Assembly: GCF_963678975.1 (NCBI RefSeq)
Contig: NC_089273.1
Span: 26,058,356-26,122,355, forward strand
Length of the DNA stretch: 64,000 nt
From: Dysidea avara
Taxonomy: Eukaryota; Porifera; Demospongiae; Dictyoceratida; Dysideidae
Direction of reading: 5' to 3'
Shown here piece by piece: positions 12,440 to 24,200 of this stretch. A program made the position numbers and the translations under genes. Under the pieces are notes generated by a model, which saw nothing but the letters and a program-made list of their open reading frames with translations, had not been told where the DNA came from and ran no database searches. Every line of letters starts with the position of its first letter. Positions within the stretch are counted from its first letter, which is position 1.

Positions 12440-13203
12440 TAGGGACCCACCTATTATGCTCAAAAATTTACCTATTATGCTATGGTGTACTGCTCAAAAT
12501 TTTTACCTATTAGGCCAATGAAACTTGATTACCAGTTTCTCGCTCAGATTTTTGAAAATTTGATGCGGGCGGGCGGTTATTATTCATTATTTTTCCAAAA
12601 GCACAACACACATCCAAACATGAAGATTTCTGCCAAAAAACAGTGAGATCTACACTGATTACTCTTGCATTAAATAGTTAAGGTACGTTACTAATCTATA
12701 ACAAGTGATTTTTCCATTAGAGTATAGCTGATTGCTCTATTAGAATAAAAGTGACCGTTCTATTAGAGTATTTCGATCTGAAATACCAATAATGAAATTC
12801 CATGCGGGTGTATCAAAAGCATGCGGGCGATGACGCGAAACTGCTAATCAAGTTTCATTGGCCTTATGCTTAAATTATGCCCAAGCTTTATGCCTCATTT
12901 CCTATGTTTTGCAAATAAATTTGCAGTTATGTGCACATAATAAGTGGCTGAAGCAAATCTTTGCTCTTCAAAATGCAAAGATCGATATACTCTAATAGAA
13001 CAGTCAGCTACCTGATTGTTCTATTAGAGTTATTGACGGTTCTATTAGAGTATATCGATTGATCTTTTACTGTGATATGTATTTTGACCATCAAGGATTT
13101 GTAGTATAGCTCAAATATTTTTCCTATTATGCTAGCATTATGCTCAATGCTTTCAGGCACCTGTTATGCTCATAATTATTCCAGCATAATTGGCTGGTCC
13201 CTA
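12440..13203. mobile_element. hAT-like non-autonomous element, CATAATAGG family
   Basis: Termini TAGGGACCCACCTATTATGC and GCATAATTGGCTGGTCCCTA are inverted repeats. The 8-bp duplication ATTACCAC is exact on both sides (12432-12439 and 13204-13211). The interior has CTATTAGAG motif clusters at about 12716-12775 and 12988-13062. No coding capacity. Confidence 0.85.
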
Positions 13204-13657
13204 ATTACCACCCCCCTGGCTTGACCTGGGTACTCCCCTTCTAGTACGTGGACATCCTCCATGTATTATCGCAGTAGACTCAAGTCTTGTGGAATGTTTG
13301 GTCAACAGGTATCTATGGATTTCTTAGGCTTCTGTACATGTGCTCCATACCACAACTTACAAGGCACAACTATCCAGAGGAGAGGGACACATTCAAGTAC
13401 TAAGGGCTTGTGAAAATAGGGCAGCACAATCTACATCCCTTCACATGGCAGGTTATATGGATACAAAGCCAATGTTTAATAAGTGATGTAAATTGCATGA
13501 TCATAGTATGGCAAAATAAAAAGTTATGATACATGAAAGTTTGAGAAAGTCAGGAAACTGAACCTAGCTATGTGACTATTTTCAGAGGCACAATCTGGGA
13601 TCAAGTAGCTTTACAGATTGCAGAAAATATGGTATGTACAGTGCGTTATTACAGGTT

Positions 13658-13844
13658 TTTGCAATTGAATTAGTCGCCTTTGCAATTGAATTAGTCCCCT
13701 TTGCAATTGAATTCGTCCGTATTGCAATTGAATTCGTCCCGTTTGCAATTGAATTCGTCGGTTTTGCAATTGAATTCGTCGGTTTTGCAGTTGAATTAGT
13801 CGGTTTTGCAATAGAATTAGTCGCGTTTGCATTACAATTCGTCA
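13658..13844. repeat. 21-bp minisatellite, about 9 units
   Basis: Unit is close to TTTGCAATTGAATTMGTCSSS. Since 21 is a multiple of three and the unit lacks stops, several frames on both strands stay open, so the open frames are not evidence of coding. An inverted copy with about six units is at 41519-41648, with the same flank (TATTACAGGTTTTTGCAATTG in one, its complement in the other). Two decayed units occur at 18021 and 38575. Confidence 0.85.
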
Positions 13845-14213
13845 TGAACAAAACGGCTCCAAGAAACCAACCCGTTCATTAAGAGATGAACTATTTGCGC
13901 CTTGGAGCCGGAGTTACACTTGAGACACTAGAAGGTTATATATATATTTTTTGTAATTGAAGCTGGTAGTACGCGAAGTTGATAGCTGTCTGACAAGTTA
14001 ATTAACTTGCTCGCGAGTGACCACACCCATCAAGAATGGCGTAGTAGAGTTTGGAATGTTGCTGGATAGCAATACCAGAAATTTGATGTCATGGGCCTAC
14101 TGATTAAAAATTAAATTGACATACAGTGTTGGATTGGCAATACATCTCAAATAGTGGTGTACAATTTCCGCTCTGCAGTGAAGGTAATGAAATTTTGTAT
14201 AATAGAGGTTAAA

Positions 14214-15223
14214 CAGGCCCGTAGCCAGGGATTTTGAAAGGGGGGTTCTTTTTGACCAAAAGTGGACCTTTACTTGCATGATGATTAATAAAGGTACTGA
14301 GACTGGGTGTGCTTTGCACACCCAATCTAGGGGGGTCTGGGGGCACAGGGCCGTAGCCAGACTTTTAATCTGGATAGGTTCTTTTAGAAGAAAAGTGGAC
14401 CTTTTTATATGACATGATTCAGATTATATATGGTGTTCGCATGCTGAAACTATAAGGGGGTCTGGGGGCATGCCCCCCCCCCCCCCCCCCCCCCAAGAAA
14501 TTTTTTGAAAATAGATACTAAAAGGTTGGATTTAGTGGTATTTCAATCAATAAAAATTAACAATTTTGTTAGGTAAGCTGAAGACTAGCTGTATGGATGA
14601 TATCTGGAAAAATATCTCTACTGCTACTATACTAATTATACCATCTGCACATAGCATGTGTCTAAATATAATATATTGAAATATCACAGTGAATAAGAAT
14701 GGGAAAGATTGAGCACTCTGCCATGATCAACAGGGGCAGTGGAGCAGAACAAAGAGTGTCTTAAACAATGAAATTTACACATTGCATGGAGTTGAAGCAT
14801 GGATGCTATTCGTGGGCTCTGCATGGAGGGACTTCTCCACTAAAATCTTATATTTTAATGAAAGCTTGGTTTAGACAATCTACATGTAACTTAAGTAGCT
14901 TTTAAAAGAAAATGTAATTGTGACTGCTCTATTAGAGTGATTGTTCTATTAGAGCGGTTGACTGCTCTATTAGAGTACCTCGATCTTGCAATGCATTTAA
15001 TACAAGCAGTGAATGAGTTACTCGGAGCACTTAATTTAGCTTTTTATTAGTGGTATCTAGTAAACTGTAGCTAATGGACTTTTCCTCCTGAAAATTTGGA
15101 CTTGTATACTAAAATTGTGAACCTTTTTGGTTAAATTATGAACCTTTTTACTGAAATTTCGGACCTTTTTTCCAAGAGGGCGGTTCTTCAGAACCCCCCG
15201 AACCCCCCCTGGCTACGGGCCTG
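14214..15223. mobile_element. Non-autonomous DNA element with G/C-rich termini
   Basis: Inverted termini CAGGCCCGTAGCCAGGG and CCCTGGCTACGGGCCTG bound 1010 bp. A 7-bp duplication GGTTAAA flanks it (14207-14213 and 15224-15230). A second internal start (GGCCGTAGCCAG near 14350) suggests nesting. A run of about 19 C residues is at about 14476-14494, and CTATTAGAG motifs lie at 14923-14985. Confidence 0.8.
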
Positions 15224-15455
15224 GGTTAAATGACCCATTTGGTAGGATTGAAGTCCGTCTACATGTGGCAATACAGACTATGGTTCGGTAGGCCCAAATG
15301 TATGGGTTTAGAGAGATAACCATCATTAACAATTGTGATGAAAAGATACAATAAACTCACTCACCCTACGAAGTCGGTTGAATCTGTATGTAACCAATCA
15401 TTTTCACCTTATTATTAACGCGTAGGCTAAAACCTTCGCTAAATACAGCCATCTA

Positions 15456-16338
15456 CAGGGGCGGATCTAGGATTTATAAAGGGGGGGGGGCTAATTCAAG
15501 GTACTAATCTCTTGGGTGGAGATGTGCGAAGCACACTTTCCAGCATGCGCAAACATGCTGGAACTGGGGGGTCTGGGGGCATGCCCCCCCCCCCCCCCCC
15601 AAGGAAAATTTTGAAATATAGATGCTAAAATACTGCAATTTTGAGACATTTCCACATAAAATTCATAATATTGTCTGCCTGTAAATATTTTATATACTGC
15701 CTTTAGATTATAGGTGTGGCTCTCTACAAAAGCATTTTGCTAATGGAAAAGTTTGGGTAGGTACAGACAACCAAGTACATGATGCACCCCTCTCACAATT
15801 GCATAACACTGAATAAGTGCATGTTAGAATAATAATGTTGAAAGTAGAAAATTTTGAAAATTGAACAATACAAGATTGAATCTGAGAGCATTTTCAATGG
15901 AAATTGTGTACGTGAATTAAGTATTGCCATACATATTAACTACACAAGTAGATGAATGAAGTACTTTAAACAAACCAATGCACTTCATTGTACGTATAGG
16001 TGCAGGCAGATTTGGAAAAATTCCATAACAGAACCAACTACATGTTTCCAGTGAATGTTCTATTAGAGTAGTTAGCTGACTGCTCTATTAGAGTATCTCG
16101 ATCTTGTAAACCTCCAATGCTGATCCGGGTCCTTGTTGCATAAACTTTAGCATAAATCCACTGATAATACCTTGGAAAGATGTTTATAAGGTGGTTTTAT
16201 GAGTGTTTGTATTATTAGTGATCATATAATTATGCTAAGACAAAATTCCATTATAATACTCAGCATATTGATCAAGTAAAGCCTAAATATGAAGGGGGGG
16301 GGCTTCAGCCCCCAAAGCCCCCCCTGGATCCTCCACTG
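15456..16338. mobile_element. Non-autonomous hAT-like element (GGATC termini)
   Basis: Left end CAGGGGCGGATCTAGG and right end CCTGGATCCTCCACTG are imperfect inverted repeats. ATCTA(C) flanks both sides (15451 and 16339). It includes poly-G and poly-C runs (about 15481 and 15587) and the CTATTAGAG motif at about 16052-16105. No ORF of note. Confidence 0.7.
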
Positions 16339-16409
16339 ATCTACTTATGGTTCCAGGCCGTCCATAAATGTCCAGCGGTGCTCCAACAAATTAGAAACTG
16401 CTTCAGTCT

Positions 16410-16430
16410 ATGACGTATTGCCTACGTCAT
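16410..16430. promoter_or_regulatory. Inverted pair of CRE-like half-sites
   Basis: ATGACGTA and TACGTCAT form perfect 8-bp arms around a TTGCC spacer. CREB/ATF factors bind TGACGT half-sites. It lies 1.8 kb upstream of the kinase gene start; function is untested. Confidence 0.3.
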
Positions 16431-16639
16431 TTGTCATTACTAGGCAAATCCAGCACTGACCTTACTTAGAAAGCTCAATCCAACTAATTATAGGTGTTCT
16501 GTTTTCTCCAGCAAGTAAACTACGAAAGTAGTAGCTAGCTGAAACTGGCGCCAAATGAGATAGTCTACTTTTCAGGGTATATTAAAATCACGTACATCGA
16601 ACTAGAAAATGCTTGTAATAAAATCAGCAGACTATGATG

Positions 16640-17040
16640 CATAGGCGGCGGAAAGGGGGGGGCTAGGGGGCTAAAGGCCCCCCTTGGTCTGCTGAGGGGG
16701 GGCTTAGCCCCCCCTCAGAATGATATCACACCGAAATTATCTTTCTTGGAGTGGGGCTGAAAACCGTGATAAAGATCGAGATACTCTAATAGAGCAGTCA
16801 CTCTAATAAAGTAGTCAGTGTGTAGCGAGCTATGAAAGGATTTTTATGTAGTTCATCAGCTAGAAACGGTAGCTGGTGAGGTGGAAAGCTCTTGTCAGTT
16901 GGTTGCGACCTTTTTTTTTTTTTTATTTATTTATTTATTTTTTTTTTTTATTTTTTTTTTTGGTCTCACCTTACCAAACTATAGAAATAAGTCTGGGTCA
17001 GCCCAGCCCCCCCTCATATCAACTACTTCCTCCGCCGCTG
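16640..17040. mobile_element. hAT-like MITE, copy B
   Basis: Ends CATAGGCGGCGGAAAG and CTTCCTCCGCCGCTG bound 401 bp, with exact 8-bp duplications CTATGATG (16632-16639 and 17041-17048). It is the same family as 10940-11310, reversed. Includes a T-rich block at 16910-16961 and the CTATTAGAG motif at about 16775-16815. Confidence 0.85.
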
Positions 17041-17048
17041 CTATGATG

Positions 17049-18019
17049 GGTGCTGTTTTAAAGTAAGGAGTTTTGAGCATATATGCACGTACACAGTGCA
17101 AAACCTGGGGGTCTGGGGGCATGCCCCCACAGAAGATTTTTGAGAATTTACCCATCTAAAGTTAAATCTGGTGTAAATTTGGATCAAAAATTGCTCGACT
17201 AGTTATGCTAGCGATAATAACAAAGCAAAACGACTGAAGTATGATGTGATAGACCAGCTACCTCCAGGACAAGACACTTATGGCGTACGCGTTGTGATAC
17301 ACACTACATTATAGTCAATCAACTCAATTAATTTAAAAATGCAATAACATGCACACATGCATGCACATTAGAAACAATCATCAGTTTAGTCGGTGACTTG
17401 TGGCTTCCGGATGAATGGTTTTGTATAGACGAGCTGCAGGCTATAAAGGAACATGTACTTGTAAATTACAACAGAAATTGAAAAAAAAAGAAACAAGCAG
17501 TTTATATCTCACACAATGTTCCTTAACTGAGAAAGTTAAAGCACACAAACAGTTATTTCGAGTATCCCTTTGATGTGGTTAACACTCTAATTTATGAGGT
17601 ATAAATGTGCCATGATTAAACCATGCAGACACAGACACACACTACATACACAGTATGGCTTTGAAGTGTACTAAGTGGAAGCAAATTTTGAGGTTAGTGC
17701 AAGATAATATCGTGGTTAGGGACTAAATGGCTTCAAACCCTTTGGAATGTGTTGGTTTCAATCATTATAGACATTTATTCCAACATATGCATAGCTTTAA
17801 AAACATCGCATTCAAAAGTGATTGTATTATATGAATATTTTACACAGGTTGTCTACACTAATGCACACGACCAAAAAATGTACTAAATTTCTGGTAATGG
17901 GCTGTAGAGGAAGAATTATTGCCTTATAAAGAGTTGTTTACTACTGTTGTACTTGAACAAGTTCTTGTAGCAGCTGCTACATCATGTTTTCGTGTTTGCT
18001 CCAGCTGCTATTCTTGTTA
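17049..18019. other. Intergenic sequence upstream of the kinase gene
   Basis: No exon or complete element recognised. A repeat relic reading GGGGGTCTGGGGGCATGCCCCC occurs near 17107, as in the elements at 14214 and 15456. Confidence 0.4.
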
Positions 18020-18250
18020 CGGACGAATTTAACTGCAAAAACCACGAATTCAATTGCTATGGTGGCCGAGAAGGACAGTCCGCTGCGGCTTCACAAATGC
18101 GCTGCGGCTTCACAACTGCGCTGCGGAGTAAAAAACCGCAGCGCCAAACAAACTCTGCGCTGCGCTTGGTCATCACGTGTGACCGCGATTTTTAACCTGA
18201 AGGCACTAATTGGAAGTGTCAGTGTTACTAACACGTGGCGACACGTGGTG
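18020..18250. promoter_or_regulatory. GC-rich repeat module with three CACGTG E-boxes
   Basis: It contains short GCTGCGG direct and inverted repeats (18080-18145), related in inverted orientation to 38430-38610, plus two decayed 21-bp units. CACGTG occurs at 18174-18179, 18232-18237 and 18242-18247, all within 100 bp of the predicted start codon at 18271. The related module at 38456 also has a CACGTG, so at least one E-box is repeat-borne. Promoter activity is inferred from position only. Confidence 0.4.
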
Positions 18251-18270
18251 TGGTAGGTGAGATAGAGGAA

Positions 18271-21200
18271 ATGGAAGAATTTGGCCACGATATTCAAGGC
18301 AATAATCCTGGATCCCTCCTTAGGGGTATTGGAAACTTTTTACTTGAAAGTTCAAGGGCCTTTGAGGAGCATCCTGGCAACAGCAGCAGAAGCTGTCAAC
18401 AGAGTCACACTGTAGAAACAGATGATGAACAAGAAGGTACAGTTACATTCTTTTTGAACATGATAAAAACACTCCATGGTGTTAAGTAATATAAGTACGA
18501 CTCAAATGACTACAACATGTGTGCTAAATTAATGCTGGTATTGTGCATATCCATAAAGGGGTGTCACCTTGGTAGATCAGTGTCATTCTGCACATGTGGT
18601 GAAAGTCTTGACCGAGCAAAATTTTCGCCTTGACCTGTGACTAAGTATTTTACCAGTGTGTGACCAGTGACTGTGTTTCTTCTCAAAGTTTTTTTTGACA
18701 TTTTTACTTTATTCCTATTTCCAATGTACGCTTGCGCTTGTACATGCAGTAGCTAACTTAGTATAATAATTTCTTGGTGTGTGCTATGTACCAACAACTG
18801 TGGAAAAAATAGTCTCAACAAATGTTTGTCTGTTAATTGTTTTCTTACTTCTTGTGAGTTGTGTATAATTCCTTAAAGTTCGCTTCAATACATATAGTTT
18901 TCGATTGTGGGTTTTGAACTCTTCATCTTGTCTTGACCTTTGACCCACTGTAGAGTGATTAGTGGCTTTGACCATTGACTTTGAGCTTGACAGCAATCAC
19001 AGATCTATGTATAGCAAGGGTCTGTGTGACACCCCTTGTATCCACTATCAAACAAATCTATAACATTAATACTTTTGGAATCATGTTTACGGTGAACAGC
19101 TGAGCTGGAGCCTAGTTCATGATCTCAACTTGTAATATCCAGAGTGGACTTATTTACACTAGCTATTCTGTTTGTGTGTAGATGTGTTGAAGAGAGCCAA
19201 TGCTATACAAAGAGTGTTGAAAACCCGAGTCCAGCCGAAGAATACCAACAAAGGAGATCTAACTGTAAGTGAGAGCAGTACACAATTTTTTTGTTAAATT
19301 CTGCATGCTTGATGTAGATTTCTGTCTGTGCCATGACAGAAACAAGCTCTGGTGAGTTCAAACGTGGAAAAGCGCCTTACGTTGAACTAGCAATAAAGAA
19401 GAGCGAGAAATATGCAAGTTTAGCAACAAAAGCTGCAAAAAAATGTGGTGTTGTTGCCAAGAATGGACAGACTCTATGCTTATTTAACATGAATGGTGCT
19501 CAGATTATGGATGAGGAGTTAGGTGTAGTACCATGGACGCTTGGTTGCTACTTGCGAAAATGTAGAAGAGCTGCAGAAAAATTGAAGATTGGTATTGGCT
19601 GCATTACCCAAGAGAAGGTATGTACCTCATATGTACAATGTGCTCGTATGTCACTATATAGATGGCTTGCTTTTTAAAGGTGTAATTTTAACCGTAACCT
19701 TACTCTCCAAGTTTTGTTGGTCATGAAATGTACTGTGACCTACACAGCTAGGGTTTTAGTGTGTCAGAGCTAGTTGGTTTACAGTATGGTATCATGGAAA
19801 AAAAATTGTGGCTGTACTATGTAACGTACCACAGTCAGGCTGGTAATTAAACACAAGCTGTTTAAATGCAAATACTTGTAGTAAAAACTATAGTTTCTTT
19901 CACAAGTCGTTGGGCTTTTGGTCCTGGTAGATTTTCACGTTGACCACAACCTTAAATTGACCGGTTAATAGGTACCCCCCGGATAGTAGTAGCAGCGCCA
20001 ATCTTGAATTACTGTCATAAAAGCTGTGGCTTGTGTCTGAATATTTGGATGCAAGTGTTGAAGCCGATGTTTGAAGGAGAAACTAAGCAAAGGATTGGTT
20101 TTAAGCTGGGAAATAGCAGTTTTTAGAGCAGCCTTTGCATAATAGTTGCATCGTTTTACTTCTGAAAGTTAAATAGCTGCGGCTGCTAACCGGTCAATTA
20201 CAGTATACCACGACTGTATCGGTATTTGCTGATACAACCTTATCCCTCAGGCCTTCAGCACTCAGGATTTCAGGTGTGTATATCGGCAAATTTCTCACTG
20301 CCATGTGAATAATACATCTTTGACACTAAGCTTTTTGTTTCTTGGGCACTTACTATAACAATTTATTTGTGCGTATGTTTGGGTTTTTATATGAATGGAT
20401 AATCTTGTATATGTATATATAGGATACATCAGTGCTATACTCAGCAAACCAGAGATTGCCATCAAAGGAAAAGAAGTGTAGGTGCTTAGCTACTTTTGTC
20501 TATTGTAAACAAATGTTTACTCTATTATGTAGCTTCCATTTCTCCAAGTGCTGAGAATGCATTTGGATTGAATGGTAAACTGTAATGTTACACTTCATTT
20601 ATTAGTAGCATTTTGATACATAGTAAAGTACTATTTTCCATCACAAGCTAGAGCTGTCTCTGTCAAAAGCAGTATGACAAGACTACAGATATGGTCCGTC
20701 ATCTTGGAACAAGACGCTAATGACATTGGATGCTATTTCCCGGAAGATGATGGATATGAGATTTATACAATTTATAAGAGTAAGCTATATATATACACGT
20801 ATGTAGTGTGTTTGTGACAGTTGTTTGTGCATGTACACACATGTAGTTCAGCCAGTAGGTATTTTAGTCAACTTGTACATGTATAAGTAAAGATGTCCTA
20901 GTATGCTACTTTTATGCTGTGATGTACTGTATATGTGACTAATTCTACACAAGAACCATGCAACATGTATATGTTCACCTTCAACTTTGGTAACCTGTTC
21001 TTTGGACTATCTGAGGCGATATGAAGTTTGGAAATTCTGTGAGCTACATACTAATTAAAAAGTCATGAATTTAGAAATGACACAATTCTAGTTTTTTAAA
21101 CTTCAATATCCGTCCCTCTATAAGTAATTTTCTCTTGATGTTAGATGGACCAAGACTGTTCCGTAATTGTTCCGTATGTATGATAATTCTACATTAACGT

Positions 21201-24200
21201 TTAGAGGCAGGTAGTCTGGGTGACACCCTGTCACTTATGGGGGGAATTACCCTAATAAACTACTGTTTGATAAACTGGAACAAGCTGTTACATGGGTACA
21301 GTATGTTACCATCAGACTTAAAAAATATCCTGACACAAAAAGGTATCTAAAAAGAATAAAAAGGTCCGAGATGTGGATCCGTAACTGAGCATGATTTTGT
21401 GACCACTGACTGTGTCATTGCTGCCTCCTAGTAGCTACTCTCGTTTTAGTACTACTTAAAATCTACAATGGTCAGGTTTTTCCATAGAGAGTACTGGCTC
21501 AGTAAAAAGTAACCAAACCTACCCTAATGCTAATCTGAGGTTTGCCTGTTAAGCATAATGATGTGTTTCATTGCATGTCTGTAGGTATGTAGTAGCCATT
21601 ACATACAGTATGCTACCATTCTGTTTTTTATCACAATTTTTATTTTTCTTCATAATTTTTGTCACTATCAAACACACTATATAGTTGTACGAAGGTAATT
21701 TTATGATGAGCTCAAGTGCACGCTCACTCGGGCCAACCCTAGCTTGCCTTGATCTCACCATAAGCCTTCAAGTATAAATAGAAAAGAAAAAAAAACAAGC
21801 AGTGAGCATTAATTGAAAATCGTCACACAAGTGCTATTGCATCTAATGCATGTATTTAGAAGAAGTCTATCTTATCACTGTGATTTGGCAACTATGAATA
21901 CACATAAACATTGACATTTCGTATCTGATTGCTCAAGCTACGTAAGAGAGTAGCTTACTGTTTTAAAATGTTTTCATGGGAATTTCAAGAGCAGTGCACT
22001 TTTATCTGCTGTGAACGAAAAGCATTATATTTGTACCAATTTCAAATTTCAGTGCCCATTGTCTATGTTTTTACTGAATAGAACATACGTGTAATGGACT
22101 GGCGTGGTAGTAAAGCTATAAGAGGAATTGTATCAGAAACATATTATGCTATACATATGTAAGTCACTAATGGTGGAGCAAAAATACAAGGGATTCTGTT
22201 TCAGAACTAAATTTTACATTTGATTAGTCACTGCGAAGTCACTACCAACAAGTTCCTCTTCATAAAGTATAATCTTGCACATCAAATCTGTTCAATAAGA
22301 AAGTTGTAGGATATTGACATAACTTTCTGTTCACTTGGTTTTGTATTCTATTGTAAACTTTGCTCTGTAACTGATGGTAACACTGATATGTACGTATGAT
22401 GATCATATACATGTTTTCACAGACAAAAATCCATTGCTCACTCCTGTGTTGGATGAAGAATGCTGTGTTAGAGGCCATGAAGTTACAGGCTCAAGTGATG
22501 GTTAGTGTTAATCTCTCTGTGTATATATATATCAGGTGTGTTTGTTACAGATTTTAATATTGTACACCAGAGTTCAACACCGATTGTTGTACAAAGCATG
22601 ACAAAGCCCATCTTATTGTACACCATATCATCTTATCACGGAGGCTGTACATATTCATGGAGAAAAGTCGGTGGAAACCAAATATTTCCATCTACTCCAG
22701 TTATATATGTTGATGAGCCTGGAATGTACCAGTGTTTAGTCAAGACAACACATGATTGTGTTCTCAGCGATTTGTTTCGAGTTCTCGTTAATCCAGGTCA
22801 GCTAGTTACACCTCATGCATACATATCTAAATGCGTGCATATACGTACAACTATTATCATACAGTATATTATAGTAGAGTAGTGGGTGTGACCGATGATA
22901 ATATCACCCAAAAACTGTCTTGATTTCCCCTCATGATGACATGACAGTATTGGCCAGGTAAAGTCAAGCCCAAAAATGCTTTCAGATTGACCCAAAATGT
23001 TTTCATCGAGTTGTTACAGAATAGAATATTTAACGGAATTTTCTACAAAACCTTTGTATAACATTCCTACGTATGGCTGCTTTATGAGAATTTTGAGTTA
23101 GGTTCAATATCCAGGTCTGACCCGGATGGGACCATGTGAGATCATGCATAAAGTTACACGATTTTAGTGATGGAAATGCATGCAGAGATAATAGCACCCT
23201 TCTATTATCTCTGCATGCATGCAATTGTACAGTGTACTGGCGTGGAGCCCTCGCCCATCATTCGAGAATGCGTTTCAGTATTTGTAATGATACATGGAGC
23301 TATGCCCACTGATCAGGATTGCATACGGGCACTCATTGCATCACAGCCACTTATCGGGATTGAGTGTTGCTGCTTGTAGGTAACCAGTTTAGCATCATGG
23401 GAGCTTACTCATAGGCGTAGCAACCTGGGGGGGAGGGGGGTGCTGGAGCCCCCCAACGATTTTCTGCTTTTAGTTAGTAAAAAGATCAAAATACTCTAAT
23501 AGAGCAGTCAATTACCCTAATAAAGCAGTCACAGTATTTAGAGGAGTGTAGCAAACTGTGAAGTTATAAATATGGTATTATCGGAGATATTTAGTGATAT
23601 AATGTGGAGAGCAACCACTGTTAGTAGGCTGAGACCTTTTTTTTCTTTGGTCTTCAGTTCTCAGTAGTGCGCATACCATACATATGCCTGGAACAGAGCC
23701 CCCCTTTCTAAAAATATTTTGCTATACCAATGTTACTTATGGTTGCTGTGGCATAGACTTATGCGCCCACTTGTTGATCATTGATGTTTGTTAAATACAG
23801 GAACTCTTTGGAGGTACTTACTCATTTCTTGCAGACGAATTTCCGATCCATGCAATAGCAAAATATAAAATAGCTCTTGGTACATGTCTCTGTTTTAATT
23901 AAACCGGGTCAGACATGGGTTACATCCGGATTACTATTTGGGTCTAGCGGGTCAGCAGTACTGACCCACTTTCAATGCTGTACTGCAGCACCCTGACTGC
24001 TTTATTAGTATACTGTACGGAAGGAAACTTGCAGAGGGAAGTTCAATGAATCAAGCAAAATGTCACAGTTTGTGACATAAAATTTGGCAAATTCAGTTAG
24101 TAAAGTGCATGCCCTTGTCTAATTAATTACCACCTTTGCGTGCCTCGGGAGGTGCTATGCCTTGGCGTCTACTATTCCAGACTAACAGTTATGCAACAAT

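Noticed and set aside
13582-13882. Open frames on both strands through the 21-bp array (FAIELV-type and NSIAKPT-type repeats)
   Set aside because: The unit length is a multiple of three with no stop, so open frames arise automatically. No splice or start context supports coding.
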